Source: Flavobacteriaceae bacterium
Lineage (GTDB): Bacteria > Bacteroidota > Bacteroidia > Flavobacteriales > Flavobacteriaceae
Direction: 5' to 3'
Length of the DNA: 64,000 nt
Assembly: GCA_013043685.1 (NCBI GenBank)
Contig: JABDNT010000002.1
Coordinates: 124,001-188,000 of the forward strand
The notes beneath the pieces were generated by a model that saw only the letters and a list, made by a program, of their open reading frames with translations, was not told the DNA's origin and searched no databases. Positions 1 through 9,900 of this stretch are shown piece by piece. The translations under genes were made by a program, and so were the position numbers. Numbering within the stretch: position 1 is the stretch's first letter; each line of letters starts with the position of its first letter.

Positions 1-984
1 AGAATTACTTGGATAGACCAGGCGAGGGGGTTCTCTATTTTTCTCGTTGTCTATGGACATAACTTTCCCACGAATGAACCTTATATCTATAGCTTTCACG
101 TTCCGCTTTTCTTTTTTATTGCAGGAATGTTTCACCCTAAAAAAATAGATTTCGCGGTGCTGAAACGAAGAGCAAAAATGTTGCTAATACCTTATTTTAT
201 TTGGGCCGTGGCTTTGTTTTTGTTTTGGTGGGCCTTAGGTAGAAATTACGGCAATAGCATTGAACTTAACTTATCTCCGCTTAAAAATTTTATTGGTGTT
301 TTCTATGCTCAGGGCGGCAGCGATTATATGGACTGGGGCATTCCTCTATGGTTTATTCCCTGCATTTTTTTGGTATTCGTTTTACGAGCTATTACTCAAA
401 AAATTTCGAATAAATTTATTGAACACCTACTTCTTTTAGTGATTTTCACAATTGGTTTTGCATGGCCACGCTTCTTCGAGATCCACCTACCCTGGAGCCT
501 TGATGTTGCTGCCGTGGCGCTTGGATTCTATGTTGCGGGTGAGGTCTTAAAGAACTATATGATTGAGCTTTCTAAAATGCGCTCAGCATACTTTTTTTTG
601 TTTGCTTTGATAATCAACATCATGGCCTTTTATTATAATCCTGAAAAGGTCGACATGTATCGATCCATTTATGGAAATGAAGTGCTTTTCTTCGTAAGTG
701 GATTTGCCGGGTCGATCGCCTTTGTTTTGTTTTTCAAAATAGTTCCTGTCTTTGCGTTTCTGTCTTATCTTGGAAGACACACGATAGTGCTTTTAGCAAC
801 CCACATCAGAATGCTAACCGTTATAAAAATGATCGCTTTCTTTATTTTTGGTGTCACAGTATTTAATTTTACTGAAGCGGAAAAACTACTATTGTCGGCT
901 GCTCAGGTTATCATGGTGATACCAATAATCTGGTTTGTAAATAAATATGCTCCTATACTGGATGGAAAAGTTAAAAAGAATTAA
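1..984 (+). CDS. Acyltransferase 3 family membrane protein (5' partial)
   Basis: Frame 1 is open from the first base, so the gene begins left of the window. Upstream of the first ATG (127) the translation still reads as protein, with WIDQARGFSIFLVVYGHN and then YSFHVPLFFFIAGMF. This is the N-terminal block of the acyltransferase-3 (OafA/YrhL, NolL) family, including the conserved catalytic-type His in VYGH. The rest is about eight hydrophobic segments, as expected for an integral membrane O-acyltransferase that modifies surface glycans or other envelope carbohydrates. The stop overlaps the next gene, so the two are probably co-transcribed. Family assignment is good; the acyl group and acceptor are unknown. 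Confidence 0.85.
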   Translation, partial: RITWIDQARGFSIFLVVYGHNFPTNEPYIYSFHVPLFFFIAGMFHPKKIDFAVLKRRAKMLLIPYFIWAVALFLFWWALGRNYGNSIELNLSPLKNFIGVFYAQGGSDYMDWGIPLWFIPCIFLVFVLRAITQKISNKFIEHLLLLVIFTIGFAWPRFFEIHLPWSLDVAAVALGFYVAGEVLKNYMIELSKMRSAYFFLFALIINIMAFYYNPEKVDMYRSIYGNEVLFFVSGFAGSIAFVLFFKIVPVFAFLSYLGRHTIVLLATHIRMLTVIKMIAFFIFGVTVFNFTEAEKLLLSAAQVIMVIPIIWFVNKYAPILDGKVKKN

Positions 985-2446
985 ACCTGTAATTGTCTTT
1001 CACCTGGTGCTGAACGCGATCATTGTCGTTTTCATCACCGGCGCTTCCTACTATCATGTGCCGCTGGAAGGGCTGAAAGATCATGCTATTTATTTCTTAC
1101 ATCTTTGCGCACTGCAATCAACCGTGGCCGGAATACTCTATGTCCTAAGCCTGTTCAAATGGACATTCAGAGTCGTGTTTTCCATTTTGTTTCTGTCTTA
1201 TTGCGGATTTTCATTCTGGGCTTATTCTCAGGACATATCCATTACACGTTCTTTGATTCAGGGAGTGATGGAGACGAAACCGGACATAGCCATCGATCTG
1301 ATCACCATTCCTTATTTCATATTTTATCTGGTTGCGATCGCGGTATTGATATTCATACTTAATTGGCACGGGAGATTAAATAGGCGCAAAGGGTTTCGGA
1401 TCTTTATTGTGCCGGCAGTGGCTTTAATAATTATGTTTTTTGTTTTCGAACGGAAACAATATGGCATCTTTAAGTTCAGGTTGCCGTATAATGTAGTGGT
1501 TGCCCTCGATGATTATTACGAGCAGCCCCCCTTTAAACTTGAGCAGAAGATACCACCGGTACATTCAGGAACCGATTCTTTAAAAGTTGTGTTTGTATTA
1601 GGGGAAACGGTACGAGCTGATCATTTAGGTCTGAATGGCTATAATCGCAATACAACACCCTTGCTTTCCCAAAGAAAGGACATTATTAGTTATTCGAACC
1701 TGTTCACCAGCAAGACAATTACAGCAACAAGCCTGCCTCAAATATTAACAGATCAACTGTTAACCGATACAATTGGATCTTATACTTCTCTGTATTCGGT
1801 TGTTAATGATGGAGGATTTAAAACCACCTGGATTGGAAATCAAACCATGGAAAAATCGTATTTACCTATCGTCGAAACCAACCGGGATATTATTCTTGTG
1901 GACAAGTATAAATCGGTTTTCAGTTTTGATAAAGAACTGGATGGTGTCATGCTAAAACCCATTGATTCTTTGTTGCGGCTGAACGATAAGCAGCTAATCA
2001 CAATTCATATGATTGGTAGTCACTGGTGGTATGAGAATCGTTATGAGGACCGACACAGGAAATTCACCCCGGTTATCGACAGCAAGTATATCCCTTCGCT
2101 CACTAAAGAACAGGTTATAAATTCATATGATAATACCGTGGTATATCTTGATTATTTCCTGAACGAAATTATAACCCGGCTAGAGAAAGAGAGGCTTCCT
2201 ACATTTATGATTTATGTGTCAGATCACGGAGAAATCCTTGGCGAAGGGGGCAAATGGTTACATGCGCAGGAAGATGATGCTTTAAAAAACCCTGGATACA
2301 TTTTATGGTTTTCTGAATCCTTCAGGCAATGGTACCCAGGAAAAGTAACAGCTATTGAGCAACTTAAAAACAGCGAGATCACAACCGATGTGATCTATCC
2401 TACACTCTTAGATCTCCTGGATCTTCAGGTTTCCGAAGGAAAATAA
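962..2446 (+). CDS. EptA-like phosphoethanolamine transferase (sulfatase fold)
   Basis: About 494 residues. Five hydrophobic segments fill roughly the first 170 residues and a periplasmic alkaline-phosphatase/sulfatase-fold domain follows. Near residue 215 VVFVLGETVRADHLGLNGY carries the Thr nucleophile (GET), and SDHGEILGEGGKWLHA near the C-terminus holds the Asp-His metal ligands. This is the layout of EptA/EptB/OpgE enzymes, which transfer phosphoethanolamine from phosphatidylethanolamine to lipid A, core sugars or other glycans. I chose the ATG at 962 (MEKLKRIKP), which overlaps the preceding gene by 23 bases; an in-frame ATG at 947 would add five residues. The neighbouring acyltransferase suggests envelope modification. 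The acceptor cannot be read from sequence. Confidence 0.85.
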   Translation: MEKLKRIKPVIVFHLVLNAIIVVFITGASYYHVPLEGLKDHAIYFLHLCALQSTVAGILYVLSLFKWTFRVVFSILFLSYCGFSFWAYSQDISITRSLIQGVMETKPDIAIDLITIPYFIFYLVAIAVLIFILNWHGRLNRRKGFRIFIVPAVALIIMFFVFERKQYGIFKFRLPYNVVVALDDYYEQPPFKLEQKIPPVHSGTDSLKVVFVLGETVRADHLGLNGYNRNTTPLLSQRKDIISYSNLFTSKTITATSLPQILTDQLLTDTIGSYTSLYSVVNDGGFKTTWIGNQTMEKSYLPIVETNRDIILVDKYKSVFSFDKELDGVMLKPIDSLLRLNDKQLITIHMIGSHWWYENRYEDRHRKFTPVIDSKYIPSLTKEQVINSYDNTVVYLDYFLNEIITRLEKERLPTFMIYVSDHGEILGEGGKWLHAQEDDALKNPGYILWFSESFRQWYPGKVTAIEQLKNSEITTDVIYPTLLDLLDLQVSEGK

Positions 2447-2449
2447 AAA

Positions 2450-2470
2450 AACCCCGAATTTCTCGGGGTT
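2450..2470. terminator. Bidirectional intrinsic terminator
   Basis: A perfect 8-bp stem (AACCCCGA / TCGGGGTT) with a 5-nt loop lies between two convergent genes. An A-run precedes it on the plus strand, so the minus-strand transcript of the SPFH gene ends in a hairpin followed by a U-run. It may also end the plus-strand transcript. Confidence 0.85.
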
Positions 2471-2475
2471 CGTAA

Positions 2476-3474
2476 TTAGTATGTTACATCCGGATCATCA
2501 GAAGAAGGTGGCTTGCGCCTGGTTTTAGACCGCTTCGTCCCCATATTTGGATCTGCCTCGTTTTTCTTTCTCATCTCTTCACCTATTTTATTACTGGCCA
2601 CAAAAGAGGCTATCATATCGTTAAGCATATTGCTGCCTGCTTGCGGGGAATTTGGAAGAAGAATGAGGTTTGTATTGGTTTCTTCTCCAATTGACTGCAA
2701 GGTGTCGTAATGCTGGGTTACAACGATCAATGCCGATGCTTCCTGGGAATTAATCCCAACATTGTTCAGCACATCCACACTTTCTTCGAGTCCACGGGCG
2801 ATTTCACGACGCTGATCGGCGATTCCCTGACCCTGAAGGCGCTTACTTTCAGCTTCGGCACGCGCTTTAGCAACTATTTTAATACGTTCGGCTTCGGCCT
2901 CATACTCTGCCGCTACTTTCTCGCGTTCGGCAGCATTAATCCTGTTCATGGCGGCTTTTACCTGAACATCCGGATCGATATCGGTAACCAGGGTTTTTAT
3001 TATGTCGTATCCGTAATCGATCATTGCGTCGTTCAGTTCACTTTTAACAGCAATCGCAATGTCATCTTTCCGCTCGAATACGTCATCAAGTTTCATTTTG
3101 GGTACTTCCGCCCTAACTACGTCGAATACATAGGAGGTGATCTGGTCCTGAGGACTCTGAAGTTTGTAGAATGCGTCGTACACTTTTTCACGGATAACCT
3201 GGAACTGCACGGAGATCTTTAATCGTACAAAAACATCATCCTTGGTCTTTGTCTCCACCAATACATCCAGTTGCTGAATCTTAAGGTTAATACGACCGGC
3301 AATCCGCTGGACGATCGGGATCTTGAACTGCAGTCCGGAATTTCGAATACTGCTATATCGACCGAACGTTTCAATGATCGCAGCCGTTTGCTGCTTCACT
3401 ATGAATAAAGCTGAAAACAATAAAAAGAAGAGAATGATTCCAATAGGAATCGCAAATACAAAAAAACCACCCAT
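2476..3474 (-). CDS. SPFH/Band 7 (stomatin-prohibitin-like) membrane protein
   Basis: 332 residues. One N-terminal membrane segment (about residues 5-27) is followed by an SPFH domain (about 28-190, including IIETFGRYSSIRNSGLQFKI). A helical stretch rich in Ala, Glu and Arg (about 190-235) contains EAEAERIKIVAKARAEAESK, and the tail is polar with KR-rich and PP segments. Such proteins (QmcA, HflC/K, stomatins) form oligomeric rings that organise membrane microdomains and can control membrane proteases. No NfeD-type partner gene adjoins it. It is convergent with the EptA-like gene, with a shared terminator between them, and diverges from the beta-barrel gene. Family is confident; the specific role is unknown. 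Confidence 0.9.
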   Translation of the reverse strand: MGGFFVFAIPIGIILFFLLFSALFIVKQQTAAIIETFGRYSSIRNSGLQFKIPIVQRIAGRINLKIQQLDVLVETKTKDDVFVRLKISVQFQVIREKVYDAFYKLQSPQDQITSYVFDVVRAEVPKMKLDDVFERKDDIAIAVKSELNDAMIDYGYDIIKTLVTDIDPDVQVKAAMNRINAAEREKVAAEYEAEAERIKIVAKARAEAESKRLQGQGIADQRREIARGLEESVDVLNNVGINSQEASALIVVTQHYDTLQSIGEETNTNLILLPNSPQAGSNMLNDMIASFVASNKIGEEMRKKNEADPNMGTKRSKTRRKPPSSDDPDVTY

Positions 3475-3557
3475 ATTAATTGAAATATTAAATTAAAAAC
3501 ACCGTTGAAGATACGAATTTAAAGCTACTTTTATTGCCCTAATTTGATATCTGATTT

Positions 3558-4256
3558 ATGAGTCTAAAAAACCTCACCTTCGTTACTTTCACCCTATTAT
3601 TTATAGTTACTTCGCAGGCTCAAAAGAATTATGACAGCTATAACAGGTTGGGCCTGCAAGCCGGCTTCACACTTTTTGATATTGAAACTTCAGACCTCAC
3701 TACAAAGCAAACGGCTGGTTTTATGGGGGGATTCACCACAAGAGGATCATTCTATGAAGGCTTCGACCTCATATACGGAATTAATTTCTTCAGTAATAAT
3801 ATCGAAATACTTGCCGTTTCAAAGGGATTAGAGAATAGCATCCCTATTGAAGAATTCCTGGATTATACCATAAACGCAGTACAAATAAACTTTCTGGGAA
3901 GTTATAATATAGTAAGACATCATTTTTCACTGGAATTCGGGCCGGTGTTAAACGTGAACGGAAAGATGAAACTAAATAATGAAGATAGGTACGAACGCTA
4001 CATACTCGACGGAGATGCTAGTGGGGATGCAAGTGCTAGCGGCCCTATAAGAGCAGGGGATGTACAGGATATTTCGAAAGTAAACTTTAGGGTCATGGGC
4101 GGCGCAACGGCTGGCCTGGAGAACTTTCGGTTATGGGGTCAATACCAGTACGGAGTTACTAACATGCTTAAAAACCTTAATGATAAAGGACTGGGAAAGA
4201 CCGACTTTAAAGGGAACAGCAGCACTTTTATATTTGGCGCGGTTTTCTTCTTCTAA
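3558..4256 (+). CDS. Outer-membrane beta-barrel protein (PorT-like)
   Basis: 232 residues. The N-terminus MSLKNLTFVTFTLLFIVTSQAQ is a cleavable signal peptide ending in AQ, typical of Bacteroidota. The mature part alternates hydrophobic and polar residues, with repeated LQAGFTLF, VNFRVMGGATAGL and FIFGAVFFF segments ending in aromatic residues. This fits the 'outer membrane protein beta-barrel / PorT' class of small 8-stranded barrels. A stretch rich in Asp, Ala, Ser and Gly (DGDASGDASASGP) near residue 152 looks like an extracellular loop. Its stop overlaps the convergent gltX stop by 4 bases. No specific function can be assigned. Confidence 0.7.
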   Translation: MSLKNLTFVTFTLLFIVTSQAQKNYDSYNRLGLQAGFTLFDIETSDLTTKQTAGFMGGFTTRGSFYEGFDLIYGINFFSNNIEILAVSKGLENSIPIEEFLDYTINAVQINFLGSYNIVRHHFSLEFGPVLNVNGKMKLNNEDRYERYILDGDASGDASASGPIRAGDVQDISKVNFRVMGGATAGLENFRLWGQYQYGVTNMLKNLNDKGLGKTDFKGNSSTFIFGAVFFF

Positions 4257-5764
4257 TCAATGAAATTGATCGCAGCCTGAATCCGATTAATAACCTCTTC
4301 TTGCCCAAGCAGGGCAGCGATCTTAAACACATCCGGCCCCTTCATTTCACCCACCAATGCAAGTCTTAGAGGCATCATCACCTTTCCAAAACCAATTTGG
4401 TTCGAAGTGATCCACCCTTTAATGGATTCTGATATATTTTCTGCAGAAAAGGTGTCAACATTTTGCATTAACCCCAGAGCCTTGGACAGAATCTCTTTGG
4501 TATCTTCTTTAAAAGCTTTCATTGATGCCTTTTCGTCGTAGTTCCTGGGAGCTTCGTAAAAGAAACTTCCCTGTTCCCAAAGGTCTTCCACAAAAGTAGC
4601 GCGCTCTTTGAGAAGAGGAACAATATTAGCTGAGATTGAGGTGTCGGAAATACCTTTAGTACTTAGAAGTTGATTGAATTGTGATACCAGTATGCTTTCG
4701 TCCATCATTTGAAGATAATGGTGTTGAAACCACCTGGTCTTTTCAGGATCGAATTTAGCACCTCCTTTATGCACACGGCCCAGATCGAATGCACTCACAA
4801 GTTCTTCCAAAGAAAATATCTCTTGTTCGGTACCGGGATTCCATCCCAGGAGCGCCAGCATGTTTACCACAGCCTCCGGAAGATAACCTTCTTCACGATA
4901 TCCTGCGGAAGGAGCTGCGTTTTCAGGCTTCCATTCTAATGGAAATACGGGAAACCCTAATTTTTCACCATCCCGTTTGCTAAGCTTGCCTTTGCCAACA
5001 GGTTTCATTATTAGGGGCAGATGAGCAAATTCCGGAGCACTCCAACCAAAAGCGTCATAAAGCATCTGGTGTAATGCCAGAGAAGGCAACCATTCTTCTC
5101 CTCGTATTACATGGCTTATTTCCATAAGGTGGTCGTCTACAATGTTGGCCAGGTGATAGGTTGGCATGCCATCACTTTTGAATAGTACTTTATCATCCAG
5201 CGTATTAGAATCTATTGAAATTTCACCGCGGATAATATCGGTTAATGTTATGGCCGTATCTTGTGGAGACTTGAAGCGTATAACATAAGGGTCTCCGGCA
5301 TCTAATTTTTTTTGAGTTTCTTCAGAATTCAAGACAAGCGCATTATTGAGTTTTTCTCGGTTATGCCAGTTATAAATAAAAGTCTTTCCTTCAGCCTCGT
5401 GATCTTTTCGGTGTTTTGCCAATTCTTCCGCAGTGTCGAATGCGTAATACGCTTTTCCTTCAGAAATAAGCAGGTCAGCATATTCTTTATAAAGGTGTTC
5501 ACGCTCGCTTTGGCGATAAGGGCCGTAATTCCCTTCTTTACCAGGGCCTTCGTCAAAAGGAATATTCAGCCAATTGAGGGATTCAATAATATAATCCTCT
5601 GTACCCTCTACGTAGCGATTACGGTCTGTGTCTTCAATTCGGAGAATAAAATCTCCTTGATTTTTCTTAGCAAACAGGTAATTAAAGAGGGCAGTTCTCA
5701 CACCACCAATGTGCAGCGGCCCGGTTGGGCTGGGAGCAAAACGAACGCGTACTTTCTGAGCCAT
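4253..5764 (-). CDS. gltX: Glutamate--tRNA ligase
   Basis: 503 residues from the chosen start MAQKVRVRFAPSPTGPLHIG; an upstream ATG at 5788 would add eight residues that do not look conserved. It is a class I aminoacyl-tRNA synthetase: the HIGH-type motif HIGG is at residues 18-21 and the KMSKS-type motif KLSKR at about 260-264. IEDTDRNRYVEGTEDYI and VIRGEEWLPSLALH are further GluRS blocks, followed by the helical anticodon-binding C-terminal half. It charges tRNA-Glu with glutamate in the cytoplasm. The length is normal. It follows alkB closely and is probably transcribed with it. Confidence 0.97.
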   Translation of the reverse strand: MAQKVRVRFAPSPTGPLHIGGVRTALFNYLFAKKNQGDFILRIEDTDRNRYVEGTEDYIIESLNWLNIPFDEGPGKEGNYGPYRQSEREHLYKEYADLLISEGKAYYAFDTAEELAKHRKDHEAEGKTFIYNWHNREKLNNALVLNSEETQKKLDAGDPYVIRFKSPQDTAITLTDIIRGEISIDSNTLDDKVLFKSDGMPTYHLANIVDDHLMEISHVIRGEEWLPSLALHQMLYDAFGWSAPEFAHLPLIMKPVGKGKLSKRDGEKLGFPVFPLEWKPENAAPSAGYREEGYLPEAVVNMLALLGWNPGTEQEIFSLEELVSAFDLGRVHKGGAKFDPEKTRWFQHHYLQMMDESILVSQFNQLLSTKGISDTSISANIVPLLKERATFVEDLWEQGSFFYEAPRNYDEKASMKAFKEDTKEILSKALGLMQNVDTFSAENISESIKGWITSNQIGFGKVMMPLRLALVGEMKGPDVFKIAALLGQEEVINRIQAAINFID

Positions 5765-5797
5765 TTCTATATCTGAATTTGGCTGCAAAGATACAAT

Positions 5798-6838
5798 CTA
5801 AGTACGCATTTCCACAGGAATTCGCTTATTCATAATTTTAAACCACAACGGGGGCAATAGAGAAAGCATCATCGATGTGGGATAACCGAACGGCATCTGC
5901 GGACTGCTCTCATGACAATCTAATAATTGATACTTTTTCGAGGATTTATAATGATGGTCACTGTGCCGGGTCAATTCATAGAGCATAATCCGTCCTAATA
6001 CATGGTTGGAATTCCATGAGTGTATCTCCTGTACCCTCTCGTAGCGACCGCTGGCCAGCTTCTTGCGGCTAAGGCCATAATGTTCAATGTAATTTATAGT
6101 CTCAAGAAGAACAGCAGCCGTGAGCGCAATGGCCATTGCAATTAAGGCTGCCATTCCTCCCATAATGATAAAGATGACTCCCAGGTAAGCAAACTGAAAA
6201 ATACTGTACCAGAACATATCGTTCTTATTGCTGAAGAATCCTCTCCCTTCGCGTTTCAGCAGTTCTTTCTGAATTTTCCAGGCATTAAAGTATTGATGCA
6301 ACATGGAACTTACCCAGAATGAATACACGCTCTGATTGTATTTGGCGCTCGCAGGATCTTCAGCCGTAGCGGCATTTTTGTGATGTCCAAAATTATGTTC
6401 AATAAAGAAGTGCATATAAAGCGCCGGAAGCAACAGGATCTTCCCCAGGGTTTTCTCCCACTGAGTGGTTCGGTGTCCTAATTCATGTGCAACATTGATC
6501 CCGTTTCCACCCAGTACGATTCCTACGCTGAATATGAGGCCTACGATTTCAAAGTTGCTGTAGTTAGCCCAGGTAAGGCTGTAGAGAAAATATCCAATGA
6601 TACTATAAACGATAGGAAGATTCAAATATAAGAGGACATCAAATAGTCTCTTTTTCTTCTTTTCAGAAGCTTCTTCCTGGGTGAGGTTCGCTGGATCCTG
6701 GGAAAGAATTATTTCCAGCACAGGGATGAATCCGAAGGCATAAACCGGGGTAAGAAAAGTCCAAATTCCTTCCAGATACAACCCAATTATTGCCACAATT
6801 GGGATGGAATATGCCGCGAGATACTTCAGGTCTTTCAT
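5798..6838 (-). CDS. alkB: AlkB-type membrane diiron hydroxylase (alkane 1-monooxygenase family)
   Basis: 346 residues with at least six hydrophobic helices and the full His signature of the membrane fatty-acid desaturase/AlkB superfamily: HELGH (118-122), EHNFGHH (147-153), NYIEHYG (249-255), HSWNSNH (273-279) and RHSDHH (291-296). NYxEHYG and the closing RHSDHH/YQLL block are more AlkB-like than desaturase-like. It should hydroxylate a hydrophobic chain (an n-alkane terminal carbon or a lipid) using rubredoxin or ferredoxin electrons in the inner membrane. No rubredoxin gene is nearby. It lies just upstream of gltX on the same strand. The substrate is not proven. Confidence 0.88.
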   Translation of the reverse strand: MKDLKYLAAYSIPIVAIIGLYLEGIWTFLTPVYAFGFIPVLEIILSQDPANLTQEEASEKKKKRLFDVLLYLNLPIVYSIIGYFLYSLTWANYSNFEIVGLIFSVGIVLGGNGINVAHELGHRTTQWEKTLGKILLLPALYMHFFIEHNFGHHKNAATAEDPASAKYNQSVYSFWVSSMLHQYFNAWKIQKELLKREGRGFFSNKNDMFWYSIFQFAYLGVIFIIMGGMAALIAMAIALTAAVLLETINYIEHYGLSRKKLASGRYERVQEIHSWNSNHVLGRIMLYELTRHSDHHYKSSKKYQLLDCHESSPQMPFGYPTSMMLSLLPPLWFKIMNKRIPVEMRT

Positions 6839-6924
6839 TTCGGTTTATTTTGGATTGATTTTTGAGGTTTTCTTAACAGAATAAAATCGTATTTTAGGAG
6901 TTTCTGATATAAGCAGCATAGAGC

Positions 6925-9900
6925 ATGAGTACATTCAGTATAATTCAGCAAAAGCTGGAACAATTTATAAAAAAATACTACACCAATGAATTGATCAAAG
7001 GTGCGATATTGTTTTTTGCTATTGGGCTGTTATATTTCATTGTTACGTTACTTGTCGAGTATTTTTTATGGCTTGACCCTTTTGGAAGGACTGTATTGTT
7101 CTGGCTTTTTGTCGGGGTAGAAGCAACCTTATTTATTCGATTTATTGCCTTCCCGCTGGCGAAGCTGTTTAACCTGCAGCGAGGAATCAGCCATGAAGAA
7201 GCTTCCAGGATCATTGGAAATCATTTTCCACAGGTAAGCGACAAGTTGTTGAATGTGATTCAGCTGAATCAGAATCAGCGCGAATCTGAATTGCTGATGG
7301 CGAGTATCGACCAGAAGGCATCACAACTTCAGCCAGTGCCGTTTAAGCGTGCTGTCGATTTCAGGAAGAATGCCAGGTACCTCAAATATGCCGCTATTCC
7401 CATTGTAATTTTTGCACTGATCAGTGTATTAGGAGACAAAGATATATTCTCGAGCAGCTATGAGCGTGTTGTGAATTATGACACTGCTTATGAACCCCCG
7501 GCGCCATTTTCATTTTTAGTCACAAACGAGTCGCTCAGGGCCATAGAGAACAAACCTTTCACTCTTAAAATAAGGACAGAAGGAGAGGTGATCCCCGAAA
7601 ATGCAAGCATTAACTATAACAACGAGGTTTACTATCTCCAACAAACAGCCCCGGGCATTTTCGAATATACATTTCTGCAACCTACAGAAGCCGTGTCTTT
7701 TGTATTACAGGCCAATAAGGTTGTTTCAAAAGAATATACCATTGATGTTGTAAAAACGCCTTCGCTGCGAGCTTTGGAAATGGTGCTGGATTATCCGGCC
7801 TATACCGGCAAACGGGATGAGATATTGAAAAGCACAGGTAACGCCACAATTCCAGAAGGTACCAGGGTTAAATGGAAAGTAAATGCACTGAATACGACTT
7901 CCGTTTCACTTAAAACAAGGGATACAATGTTTGGTTTTAATGAAACAGCAGCTAAAGAAAGCATTGTGAAAGAGCAACATTTCGAATTGGACCGTCGGGT
8001 ATATCGAAAACTGGATTATGCCATAACAACATCCAATGATAATTTAAAGGAGTATGAGAATATCTCCTTTACGCTGGGAGTGATCAAAGATGAATACCCC
8101 GAAATAGATGTTCAATCGAAACAAGATACCACCAACTCTCAGATTGTCTATTTCCTGGGACAGGTTAGCGATGATTACGGGCTTTCAAAATTGCGCCTTG
8201 TATTTTACCCCATTGGTGAAGAAGATAAAGCCGAATCGGCGAGCTTACCGGTTAATAAAACCACAGTAGATCAATTTGTATTCACATTTCCCGGGGAATT
8301 GCCTTTGCAGGATGGGACTGCGTACGAATATTATTTTGAGGTATTCGATAATGATGCTATACACAATTTCAAGTCCAGCAAGTCCGGAGTATTTGCTTTT
8401 AGAAAGCTAACCAAGGACGAGATTGAAAATGAGCAACTTCAGAACCAGGAGAACACCATTAAGGATCTTGATAAAACGCTGGACGAGTTAAAACAACAGG
8501 ACAAGAAGCTTGAGGAGTTGAGCAAACTTCAGAAAGAAAAGAAAGAACTCAATTGGAACGACAAGAAGAAACTGGAAAACTTCATCAAGAGACAAAAGCA
8601 GCAGGAAGAGATGATGAAAAATTTCTCCAAGGAAATGAAGGAGAATCTCGAGAATTTTCAGCCTGAAAATGAAGAAGAGGATCCGTTCAAGGAGCAGCTG
8701 GAAAAGCGTTTGGATGAAAATGAAGAGCGACTAAAGGAAAACGAAAAGTTGTTGGAGGAACTGGAGAAAGTTCAGGATAAAATTGAGAAAGAGGAGCTTA
8801 CGGAGAAGCTTGAAAAACTCGCAAAACAAAACAAGAATCAAGAGAAGAACCTGGAGCAGCTTCTGGAATTAACCAAACGTTACTACGTTGCAAAGAAAGC
8901 TGAGAAACTTGCCGAGGAAATCTTCAAGCTTGGTGAAGAGCAGGAGAAACTAGCCGATAGCCCAGAGGAAGAAAATACCAAGGAAGCACAGGAAGAATTG
9001 AATGAGAAGTTTGAAGAATACAAGAAGGAGATGGACGAGCTTCAGAAAGAAAATGAGGGCCTCAAATCACCCATGGAGATCCCCCAGGATGAATCGGGAG
9101 AGAAGAAGGTAGATGAGGAACAACAAAAAGCGACGGATAATCTTCAGCAGCAGAAACAACAAGACGCCCAGAAGAATCAGAAAAAAGCGGGTCAGAAAAT
9201 GAAGCAGATGGGCCAGCAAATGCAGGCCGCGATGATGCAGGGACAAATGGAAACCATTTCTGAAGATGTAGAGATGCTAAGACAGATCCTGGATAATTTA
9301 GTGGTGTTCTCCTTCGAGCAGGAATCCCTTATGGAAGACTTTAAAGTAACCGATTACGGAAATCCTGTTTTTGGAAAGAAGCTGAATGTACAGAACGATC
9401 TCAAGCTTAATTTCCAGCATATAGACGATAGTTTATTTGCTTTATCACTAAGACAACCCATGATAAGCGAGCCTATAAATGAGTCTATCACTGAGGTGCA
9501 GTATAATATTGATAAAGCGCTGGAACGTCTGGCCGAGAATCAGATGAGGCAGGGTATATCGAGCCAACAATATAGTGTTACCGGCGCCAATGAGCTGGCG
9601 ATACTTTTAAGTGAGTTGCTTGGGAATATGCAGAATCAAATGCAGATGTCCGGACAGGGTTCTGGCCAGGGACAAGGTCAGGGCCAGGGTCAGGGGCAGG
9701 GCAAAGGATTTCAGTTACCCGACATTATTAAGAAGCAGGAGAGTCTTTCAGAGGAGATGCAAAAAGGAATGGGAAGCAAACCTGGTGAGAACAGTGGTGG
9801 CAGTGAAGGAGAGTCAGGGGGCGAAAGTCAAGGTGAACAAGGTGAGAATGGTCGTCAGGGAGAAGGTAAGGACGGAGAAGGAGGTAAGTCAGGGAATGGA

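Noticed and set aside
2710-3222. 170-residue open frame on the plus strand
   Set aside because: It is antisense to the well-supported SPFH gene, has no family-like features and no promoter.
5312-5776. 154-residue open frame on the plus strand
   Set aside because: It lies opposite gltX and is the shadow of its codon pattern; it resembles no known protein.
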